Position numbers and translations under genes: made by a program
The notes under the pieces: model-generated
What the model was told of the DNA's origin: nothing
Database searches by the model: none
Seen by the model: only the letters and a program-made list of their open reading frames with translations
DNA from: Hexactinellida sp. DTS-2022
Taxonomy: Eukaryota; Porifera; Hexactinellida
NCBI GenBank assembly: GCA_028753945.1
Contig: JAPNXP010000004.1
Location: 992,001 to 1,056,000 of the forward strand
DNA: 64,000 bases
Direction of reading: 5' to 3'
Shown: positions 55,962 to 64,000 of the stretch, in pieces
How the letters are laid out: every line of letters starts with the position of its first letter
Position numbering within the stretch: the stretch's first letter is position 1

Positions 55962-57194
55962 TCAAAATATTTGTAGACAGTTCACAGGAGCTTGAGTAAC
56001 TACAATGACTCTTCCTTCTTTGTCCACTGTAATACCAGTAGGATTGTTGGAGGTAGATATTGTATGAATCTTCTGGAATTGAGGGCTGAAGATATGAATA
56101 GAATTTGAACTGCAATCTGGAATGAGAACATTATCATTATGGTCAATAAAGAAGCAATAAGGATTGATAACTACCATTCCTTCGCCTCGAGAAATAACAC
56201 TCTTCTGTAGAATGTGATTATAGTTGAAGAGATGAAGACAAGGATTAGATTTATCAATGACATAAATGTATTCTTTGTTGAGTTTAACATCACGAAGAAA
56301 CTTAAGCGTATCTTTACCAAACTGAAATTTAAAGGAGAATTCGTTTGACCATATTTGAATACGATTATTGTAATAATCACATATAAAAATTTCCCCATTT
56401 GAGTTATTAATTGTTAGTCCACAAGGAAAGTTAAAATCTAACTCACCGTTTCCCTCTCTCCCTAATTTACGAATATATACTCCATTGAGTAGATAAATGA
56501 GAAGACATTGGTTATGAGAAATAATAATTTTATCTCCACAAATAGCTACACACCTCGGGCTGTTCATCTTTCCTTCATCTTCGTTGTCTCCAAATTTAAA
56601 TAAATACTTTCCAGTACTATCGAACACTTTCACGCAGTTATTATGTTGGTCTGCTATGTAAATATTTCCTGTTCTATCATCAACTGTTACACCTAGTGGA
56701 TAGTTAAGTTGTTGCATTTTATTTCCTTTCTCACAAACACTCACTAGAGGTTGTTTCTTGCTTTTATAGTCAATTCTACATCTGACTTTCTCTACCAACT
56801 TACCCAACTCATTTAATTCGGCCAACATCTTGTTGCTATCACACTCAAAACTGACCATTTTAGGTTCTATAGGAGTCTGAATTAATGTAAGTTCTGCATT
56901 AACTCGCACAATACTATCTTCATGAAAATACTTTAAGCTTGATGATTCAAGTTCGCTTTTATGGAATATTTTAGTTCGTTCAAGTTCTTCTTTTTTTTCA
57001 TTAACATTCTCTAATTTGCTTCTATAAGAGAGATAAGAAGCTAGAATATTATCCAACTCTCTCAACAGATCACTTTCTCTAGCTTTCAAGAAATCAATTA
57101 ATTCAACAAATTTACTTTTAATCTTCCCTCTCACTCGACTCAATTCTAACTCATAATTATCTTTCCGATCTTCCAATGGATTAGAAACAGCCAT
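55962..57194 (-). CDS. TRIM-like coiled-coil / NHL-repeat protein (410 aa)
   Basis: Single uninterrupted frame from ATG (57,192-57,194). Residues about 10-150 are a charged coiled coil (RGKIKSKFVELIDFLKARES, LENVNEKKEELERTK), the type found after B-boxes in TRIM proteins. From about residue 158, six NHL-type blades form a beta-propeller: LNYPLGVTVDDRTGNIYIAD, MNSPRCVAICGDKIII, FPCGLTINNSNGEIFICD, LRDVKLNKEYIYVID, YCFFIDHNDNVLIPD and PTGITVDKEGRVIVV. There is no RING or B-box in frame, so it either lacks ligase activity or has an upstream exon not recognised here. NHL propellers bind protein or RNA. It has one exon and no lesion, and is the best candidate for a host gene. No promoter identified. 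Confidence 0.88.
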   Translation of the reverse strand: MAVSNPLEDRKDNYELELSRVRGKIKSKFVELIDFLKARESDLLRELDNILASYLSYRSKLENVNEKKEELERTKIFHKSELESSSLKYFHEDSIVRVNAELTLIQTPIEPKMVSFECDSNKMLAELNELGKLVEKVRCRIDYKSKKQPLVSVCEKGNKMQQLNYPLGVTVDDRTGNIYIADQHNNCVKVFDSTGKYLFKFGDNEDEGKMNSPRCVAICGDKIIISHNQCLLIYLLNGVYIRKLGREGNGELDFNFPCGLTINNSNGEIFICDYYNNRIQIWSNEFSFKFQFGKDTLKFLRDVKLNKEYIYVIDKSNPCLHLFNYNHILQKSVISRGEGMVVINPYCFFIDHNDNVLIPDCSSNSIHIFSPQFQKIHTISTSNNPTGITVDKEGRVIVVTQAPVNCLQIF

Positions 57195-58153
57195 TAATCA
57201 GTTCGTAACAAAAGTTCACTAAATTAAATGTTCACTAAGTTCTAAGATTAATAGAGTACGTATTCAAAATGGAAATACAATTATCCTATTCAGTAATTTG
57301 ATATGCTATTTATACGGTATTATAAGTGAAGACAATCTCTTACAAATATATTATTAGAGATACACATGATCGATTAGCTAATTAGCACTAGATCAACTGC
57401 CCAGTTGTCTGCTTTCCTTTTAGCCAGTTTCTAATGGCATGAAGATTCTCAAAATTGTCAACAATTTACTATCTCCAGATTGATCATTGTATCGGCACGT
57501 TATAACCAACAGTCGCTCGAATCATTCGAACGATACAAAAATGGCCCTTTTGCTATGGAAAAAATTCACAGTAAGTGATCGAAAAATATGTAGTTTTGAT
57601 TTAATTAATTCAAAGCTTCGATTATAATCAAAATTTAGAAATAAAGATTCCTTTTTAGAATTATCAGTCATAATTATCTTTTATTTAATTACGTTGATTT
57701 ACACATGCATATTTACACATTTATGATAACATTATATTAGTGTAGTCGTTGCAGTTAACGTTCGTAGGGTACGCTGTTGCTGTCCAGATGAATCCTTATT
57801 TCCATTCAGCGAATGAAATATATGTTATATCTGCATCCAAGCATATGTCAATGCCTCTCGCATACCTGCCAACCTATTTGAGTTCATTTTCCCATGTACA
57901 TTGGCCAAAATCCCTGGATAACGACGCCTCCAAATTAATTTCTCGCTCGCTGCGTTCACAGAAAACCCTATACACTTGAATATAAACTGTTAATTATATA
58001 AAATGCTACATTTCTAGGGTGTAGAGCCAAACATTTAAATCCCTGTACCTACAGGGAATGCATGTACGATTGGCATGTATGTGTTCGCCGGTAAATCCAT
58101 GAAGTTACACTCCCCCCAAATCAAAATGGTCACTGGACGCCCCTGCATGTGGC
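57195..58153. other. 5' flank of the NHL gene and an unclassified repeat
   Basis: 57,860-58,085 (CATACCTGCCAACCTATTTG, TCCCTGTA..CAGGGA) is related to 61,120-61,440 in the opposite orientation (TAGATTGGCAGGTATGC, CCAATGTACAGGG) and to 43,640-43,730. No gene is supported. Confidence 0.45.
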
Positions 58154-58537
58154 CAGGGGGCTCCACATTTTTCTATAATTTGTGACATTATTTAAAATTA
58201 TGTCAGTGAATACATTGGTTGAGTTGTTTGCTGAAAATTTTATATTGTTTTGATTGTTCAACAACCAGGGCCGTGGCTTATTTTTAGTCAATTGTTAGTT
58301 GCCTTAAAGATAAATAAATGTGAACAACGATAGTCTTGCATTTATCTGTTTGTAATTTCTATCTACAGTAGTAGCATTCATATTATAACTTAGACGAAGA
58401 TTATTCTATTAATTGTCGTCTCAATCAAAGGATATTTTGAAGTTGAATTAAATGGGAAATTGGCGCCCCATAAGGGGGCGCCAATATCTTCCCAAAGGGC
58501 GCCATAGCGCCCCCTGCCGCCCCTGGAGCCGCCACTG
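58154..58537. mobile_element. hAT MITE, 8-bp duplication CATGTGGC
   Basis: The ends are CAGGGGGCTCCACA and GGAGCCGCCACTG. CATGTGGC is at 58,146-58,153 and 58,538-58,545. Internal GGCGCCCC/GGGGGCGCC palindromes lie near 58,460-58,510. Confidence 0.88.
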
Positions 58538-58545
58538 CATGTGGC

Positions 58546-60620
58546 CACCCACTATGGGAGTCAGTTTATTTCCGCCTTGGCGGATATAGTCAGATTTGTT
58601 TATTATGAACATCCAAAGGACCAAATATTGTGTTAATAATTCACAACTTCACAACTGAATACAAATCCTATGTAAGTTATTAAATCGGGACAAAAGGACT
58701 TATTCATATTAAAAAAACATTCATATTAAGAAGTCGAAAAATTGTTGACAATAAGCAGACCTGAGTTTCCTTAAAAGGGGCACTTCATTGTGGTATCGCT
58801 ACCCACCAAGAAAGGGTTAAATCGAATTAGATCCTCAAATTCCAATTCTTTACCATAAATTTGAGACTTAAGTCTCATTCCTATTCCTTGAGTTTTGATA
58901 TTTTCAGATTAATCGCAATCTCACTCTGAACGGAATTGATTAACCTTAAATCTCTAAATCGTCAAACTCTGCTATCCACGTTGGAATTCGGTTCTACGGA
59001 CTAGAATAGTATCATAACTTGAAATAACTTATGATACTACGAAGTAGGATAGCTATTTCCTCCTTGCGGTGTGGGCGACTGGAATTAATTCCCCTCCCTC
59101 CCCCCGATATTTAGATGCTTTATTTATTTGTTTGTTAGTTTGTTTGTTTTGTTGCACTCAGCGAGGCTAAAATAATTCTTCCGCGGATCATAACTGGTTT
59201 CACGAGAGAAAGTTTTCTAACACAGATAATTACTATGTGCTGGAGACTTTGAGATTTCCCTTTGGGCTTGCCAGGCTTTTTGAATGCAATAACACCCCTG
59301 GTTCGATGTGATCAGGAATGCAGTCCTATCGATTCATTCAGCACATGCGAGATTCGCCGACATATTTCTGCAGTTTGTTCGCATCCAATCTGCTCAGCAG
59401 AATAGGCTGTACTTAGTGAGCTACGGGAGCCGGGAGCCATTTACACTTTCAGCCTGATCTTTAGGTTGCATTGGTCGTTCTCCTCTTTCGTACGTAACGC
59501 TTCAAGTGTAGGGAGGTGGTCAGCAAATATAACAAATATAAGGGGATGGGGATTTGTTTCTGTGATAATGTAACATTTATACTGAATAAATTCTAACAAC
59601 TCTGAATATTATAATTCGAGTTATAATTAGGGTAAGTCAATGATTGTTTAATTGATAATGACTCGTCTGTTGTTTTCGATCAGATTTGCATCAAATTAAC
59701 ATGATGAATTCTATATGTACGTAGTCCCTAGTTTTACAAGCATAATTATACACATATTTCAGGGATGAACCTCATTACATAACGTTGATGGGATAGTGCC
59801 AAAATTTTGTGAACTTTTACTACGTGACGTTCGAATTATCATCTTTGGCTTGTTCATCTAATTCGGTGAGTTTGTGCAGTTCGCTTTCTTGTCTTGCCCT
59901 CACGAGCCTGGAAACTTATGTGTAGGCTGTTCCGTTCCTTCCACAGAGGAAATCTCTCGAGGGGGAGCGCCCTTGATTCCTTCTGTGCTCAAGAGCTTCA
60001 ATCTGAGATATATTGGTAATACGCACAAACCTATGTCCAATAGCACTGGTCTCTGCAGTATCCATGATGATAAATACTTCGGCGTTTCAAAAGTGGAAGC
60101 TAATGCTACAGACACAGACCTTTAGAAACTTCTCTCTAAATCTTTACGGCCATTGGGTTTGCTCGAGCAGAACTGTGATAACGTAGTTTGCGTTAAATTT
60201 AATAGTGGCGACAAACAGTGTTGTCACTACTTAATTTACCTGTGAGACATTATAATTATTTCCATTGGATTGAAGAATCTAGAGTTGGGAATGTCCTTAG
60301 GCGCATCTCTTGCTCGGTACAGACAGTACTTCCCGGAAAGATGACGAGGAAACCTGTGTTAGCCAAGATATACCCTCTGAACTCAGAACGACCAACAGTG
60401 CCCATTAACGCATTAATTAATCTATTACTTTACATTAAAGTGTTCAACATCTATTTATCATTCTTAGAATCTTAGTTTCAATGATAATTAATAACGAAGG
60501 TAATAGAATATTGGCACCTCACCTCATTCTGCCAATGTTTCATGTTTAACAGAGATACCTCAAAATTAAAGGAGACCCATTAGACAGCTATCCTGCCAGG
60601 ACTCATTATCCTCAGGAATT
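58546..60620. other. no recognised gene
   Basis: A GC-richer stretch at 59,860-60,480 has overlapping frames on both strands (83 and 71 codons) and an 85-codon plus-strand frame at 60,218. None shows a domain. It could be a decayed element or host exon that I cannot name. A (TTTG)n tract lies near 59,118-59,150. Confidence 0.35.
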
Positions 60621-60621
60621 T

Positions 60622-60870
60622 TAATGAGTCACCGAGTCAATTTACTCGTGACAAAACTCGGTGACTCGAGTCACCAAGTCTGACTCGATGACTCGTCGTG
60701 ACTCGTGAGTTATCAAGTCAATCAGATAATATATTTTGAGATTCATGAGTTTTTCGAATTCTGAATAAAATCATATTCGTAAAAGAATGTACAAGTATAT
60801 ACTCAATTTCCAATTACTTATTCTTACCCTGTGTCTTACACATCGTGACTCGCGAGTCCTGACTCGAGTA
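60622..60870. repeat. GACTCG/CGAGTC-rich repeat
   Basis: Two clusters (60,628-60,715 and 60,845-60,868) of GACTCGTGACTCG-type sequence flank about 130 bp of AT-rich DNA, as in a MITE with iterated ends. No target duplication identified. Confidence 0.5.
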
Positions 60871-61450
60871 GGGACGTCGCCACGGGGGGGGGCATAGTGG
60901 GAGTAATGCCCCCCTGGTAAAATCCTTGCCCCAGGGCAATGCCCTCCCTTGTATAACATTTTGTAACTATTTCATTGCTCTGATCCATTGATGCTATTGA
61001 ATTCAATTTAATGAGTTCACACTTTAACTTAAGTAGTCTCAAAACTAATGTAGTTATGAAGCAAAATGCAATTTCATATATTTGATAACTGACAAAATGT
61101 ATTAGAATACAAATAATTATCTGTGTAAATTAACACCCTACTCAAGCGTACAGGGATTCTTTGTCCAGTCTATATAATTCAATATTTTCTGCGTTCCTAA
61201 ATGATTATTTTGATTTATGTCAAACTTAATAAGAATAAATAACATGATCATATATCTTGATTCTTGACACACATAATATAATGCTTTGGTTAGGGTAATT
61301 CGTTTCAGTATAAGTGTAGATTTACATCTTAGACGAGCGAGAAAACATTTGGGGTGTCCAGGGATCTTGGCCAATGTACAGGGAAAAATTGGAGCAACGT
61401 ACAGGGATATGACTCAAATAGATTGGCAGGTATGCAACTGGGCTGTTGGT
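60866..61450. repeat. interspersed repeat related to 43,500-43,870
   Basis: Shares ACGTCGCCAC, GGCAATGCCC, TTTGTAACTATTTCATT, CTCTGATCCATT and ACACATAATATAATGC-type blocks with 43,500-43,870. Part of it is in inverted arrangement. Confidence 0.55.
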
Positions 61451-61469
61451 CTAGTGCTCTCTAATAATT

Positions 61470-61568
61470 TGTATTAGCAGTATTATAAGTGAAACAATCT
61501 CTATCTACCATATTATTAATAATATGGTAGTTATAGATTGTATTCACTTATAATACTGATAAATTACA
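61470..61568. repeat. hairpin AGTATTATAAGTGAA / TTCACTTATAATACT
   Basis: Arms of about 45 bp around CCATATTATTAATAATATGG. Confidence 0.75.
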
Positions 61569-61599
61569 TATCAAGTTAAAGAGTAGGATAATATGAAAA

Positions 61600-61775
61600 T
61601 TCCAAAAATACTCAACTTTTTTGAAAATTTCTAAATATAGTCAATAATACTCAAATAATTTGTAAACATACTCAAGTTTTACAAATATACTCAAGTTTTA
61701 TTGGATTATTCCAAATATACTCAAGTTTGATTAAATTATTCCAAATATACTCAAGTTTTATTGGACTATTGAAAC
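61600..61775. repeat. minisatellite with AAATATACTCAAGTTTTATT units
   Basis: About five variable units of roughly 30 bp. Confidence 0.75.
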
Positions 61776-62284
61776 TAGTACTATGGTGCTCCAACCACAA
61801 ATATTTATTAGTATACAAGCTGCTTGTCTGCTCCTAGCGCATTCTTACAACTTATACTCGGGCCAGCGACCCTCGCTTATATTTCAAGCATGTTCCTTTT
61901 CAAATTAAATGTCGTTCTTGATGAGTGGCCCCTAGCTGTCTATTTATATCCGTGGATCCTAGCTACAGGTTTATATAGAGTAAATAATTTGGATATTTAT
62001 GCTAATTTGAACAGATAATTTTCTAGATATTAAAGCTTGTCCGTGTATAATAATATACCAACTCCAAATATAAAATACCACTGTACCAGTGGACCCCTAA
62101 CTTTGGGATGTGGAGAAGATATTGTTTTGATTGATAATAATTTGATATCAAATAACACAATGTAATGTTAGAAATGTATGGCTAGACAGACAGAACACAA
62201 ATAACTGATTATATGCCTGAACTTCCTCTCGACCAATTAGATTACTGTCTCAGTATTCTATAATGCACACTTAACATTTGACAG

Positions 62285-62500
62285 ACACTAAAGATTCAAT
62301 TATACTAATTGAATGCTAGCTGCTAATCCATACTGGAACAACCCTCGAATTTGATTGGCTAAAGGTTTTGACACCTTTTGTGATGGAAGATGTGAATATT
62401 TTTTTAGATATTGAACTAGTTTGTACATACAGTATTTCCTATCCCCTGTCAAATCTCAAGTTTGTAGCTTTTACCAGTTCCTCAATCAATTCAGAACAAA
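62285..62500. repeat. intact sister copy of the repeat split by a LINE at 37.6 kb
   Basis: 62,290-62,410 matches 37,480-37,587 (CTAATCCATACTGGA, ACCCTCGAATTT) and 62,425-62,500 matches 38,220-38,310. Confidence 0.7.
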
Positions 62501-62573
62501 CACACAAACAAACAAACAAACAAACAAACAAACAAACAAACAAACAAACAAACAAACAAACAAACAAACAAAA
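62500..62573. repeat. (CAAA)n microsatellite
   Basis: An almost pure run of AAAC/CAAA units of about 70 bp; the lysine/threonine frame over it is an artefact. Confidence 0.97.
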
Positions 62574-62593
62574 ACATTGTGATTAAATATACA

Positions 62594-63083
62594 CTAGCGC
62601 GCTTCGCTTGCCAGGTCGCTTCGCGCCAGAACACAACCACACACCAACCGCGAAGCGGTTGGTGTGTGGTTTATATACTCCTAATATAGATTATAAAGCG
62701 TAAATAGGCCTAAATAGTCAAATTTAACAATATGAAATTTTAATGATTACGTCATCATGCGATAATTAGTTAGCATAGTGGCGATCTGGTGTGACCAACG
62801 TGTCCGCATCATTAATGTGCATGTTCTATTAAATTTTCATATTTTTATCTCCCAGAGTGCGCGAATTATGTGCGATTAAGTGACTTTTCAGGGTTCTCGA
62901 AATGTGACAATGACGTCATAACTTTTCGAGGTGTGAGAAATGTTGAGTGGAAACCTCAACTTGTTGGCGGGTGCCAAAAGTTACCCCTATATGCCAAAAA
63001 TCAAATTTGGAAACCGTCCACTTTCTTCAATCAACTCGTAACATATAAACAAATATAGACAGGTTTGTGTTTAATAGTATAGA
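62594..63083 (-). mobile_element. non-autonomous Helitron with both ends
   Basis: On the minus strand it begins A|TCTATACTATTAAACAC and ends with the hairpin ACCAACCGCTTCGCGGTTGGT, then GCGCGCTAG|T. TC start, CTAG end, 3' hairpin and insertion between A and T are the hallmarks of Helitrons. Relatives lie at 18,698-19,062 and 33,143. No protein. Confidence 0.85.
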
Positions 63084-63335
63084 TCATAGCCTACTCTATA
63101 TATGGCCTGACAGTAACCTAGAAAATGTGGACCAAGGATGAAGGAGAAGATGGTAATATTTATCCAACCACAATATTTAATTTCATAAATAATAATCATA
63201 ATCAACCACATTAATTAGAAATATTCTTGAAATATATACAATTATTGATCATATTTTATTCCAAACTCTTCTATTGACGTAAAATCTCATCCTTTTAATT
63301 TCGCTTTGGTATTTTATTCATATTAGCTTCTATTC
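63084..63335. other. flank upstream of the THAP remnant
   Basis: AT-rich, no feature recognised. Confidence 0.4.
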
Positions 63336-63600
63336 ATGCCTAATTCGTGTTCTGTCCCCGGATGCAAGGGCAACTACAACCCAGATGACCATGTTCCTTG
63401 TGTTCAAGATGCGTCAAAATCCACCAACCCTGAATCATGCCTGGACATACGCTCTTCGTCGCGAGGATATCGGTGACCTGAGGTGGTCTATGTATGTACC
63501 AACCATTTTTAGAAAGAAGACATAGACTACACTTTCCAAGTCCCAAGAGAAGATAGTACTTTTACTGAAGTACCGCGGTCCGCGGGCAAAGCCAAAGCTG
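63336..63600 (+). pseudogene. decayed THAP zinc-finger exon
   Basis: It starts MPNSCSVPGCKGNYNPDD (Cys-X4-Cys of a THAP domain). It continues in a second frame (MFLVFKMRQNPP, LNHAWTYALRREDIGDL, with the conserved Pro and Trp) and a third (VYVCTNHF, stop, KEDIDYTFQVPRE, with the final Cys/His). The three frames and one stop show it is broken. It resembles the first exon of the P-like element at 42,152, so a second P-like or other THAP-bearing element may begin here and run off the right edge. Confidence 0.7.
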
Positions 63601-64000
63601 AAGGAAGGCGCTGTACCAAGTTTACTAACTCGCTGCCCAGCATATTTTTTATCCAAACCTTACAAACGGAATCGCTTCTCATACGATGCAAAAGAGGAAG
63701 AATTGATGAACCAAACACTACAACTCAGCTTGAGATCCGAGAGTCAAGAGAAAGAGAAGTTTGTGGTAACTCTCCACAGGACTTGAAAGATAAGTTAACC
63801 TTGATTTATTTACCTTATTGTTGGTTGGTGTGGTTCCGTAATGAAAGTAACATAACGTTTGTTCTCGCTAAAATGGCTGAAAAAATATCTCAGTAGATTT
63901 GTACCTTGAAATCAATGCTTATTTTCCACCTCAGCCTATTTTAATAGACAGAGTATATCCGTTTCCATTGCTGCAATTAGTGACATCCGAGAAATTGAAT
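63601..64000. other. possible continuation of the THAP-bearing gene, not recognised
   Basis: The frame following VPREDS stays partly open on the plus strand up to about 63,895 (KLTLIYLPYCWLVW, FVLAKMAEKISQ). This fits the coiled-coil region after a THAP domain but has no diagnostic motif. Confidence 0.35.

Noticed and set aside
59874..60475. Plus-strand frames of 83 and 85 codons and an opposing 71-codon frame
   Set aside because: No motif I can name and no splice context; left as unrecognised rather than annotated.
62368..62586. 72-codon frame ending in NKQT repeats
   Set aside because: Its C-terminal third is the (CAAA)n microsatellite and the rest lies in an interspersed repeat.
1..64000. 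tRNA, rRNA or snRNA genes
   Set aside because: I looked for tRNA B-box-like GGTTCGANTCC and cloverleaf arms and for conserved rRNA stretches and saw none; a covariance-model scan would be decisive.

Overview
This is a eukaryotic, almost certainly metazoan, window. It is AT-rich, the recognisable genes use GT-AG introns, and nearly everything is transposable element. One host-type coding region looks intact, a TRIM-like coiled-coil/NHL-repeat protein at 55,962-57,194 (-). Two host-derived remnants also occur: an ATE1-like arginyltransferase piece at 32,272-33,037 (-) and a TRIM-like coiled-coil piece near 51.3-51.9 kb (+). From memory, the NHL protein most resembles families expanded in demosponges, and the short introns fit. 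The assignment to a sponge is an inference from one family.

Layout, left to right. (1) 0-2.5 kb: the 3' half of a Ty3/gypsy retrotransposon, with polypurine tract and 3' LTR. (2) 3.7-9.4 kb: a Ginger-type cut-and-paste transposon on the minus strand. It has a nine-exon, apparently intact gene for a gypsy-like integrase fused to an OTU cysteine protease. A P-type foldback element sits in one intron and a Helitron-like element with a 142-bp minisatellite sits upstream. (3) 11.27-17.14 kb: a second Ginger element with both ends and a 4-bp target duplication. Its tail is a USP-like cysteine protease rather than OTU, and it is broken by frameshifts and stops. (4) 17.1-21.9 kb: MITEs, minisatellites and Helitron ends. 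(5) 22.0-28.0 kb: a second gypsy element (gag, then PR-RT-RNaseH) cut in the integrase by a palindromic element that itself carries a hAT transposon with an intact 646-aa transposase. (6) 28-39.7 kb: hAT and pogo-type MITEs, the ATE1 remnant, a decayed Helitron helicase and two truncated CR1/L2-like LINE tails. (7) 39.78-50.81 kb: a multi-level nest. A hAT element (8-bp duplication) contains a MULE (9-bp duplication), which contains a P-like transposon with a THAP exon (7-bp duplication), which contains several MITEs, one of which holds a further palindrome. (8) 50.8-64 kb: a Helitron-like element split by a 1,066-bp palindrome, the NHL gene, more MITEs, a Helitron with both ends and a decayed THAP exon at the right edge.

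The genes do not form a pathway. The informative structure is the order of insertion, which can be read from target duplications. The most notable biology is the pair of related Ginger elements carrying two different deubiquitinase-type protease folds after the same integrase core. The P-like element and its foldback relative, with 7-bp duplications and clustered GGCGCTAGCGCC palindromes in the former, come second.
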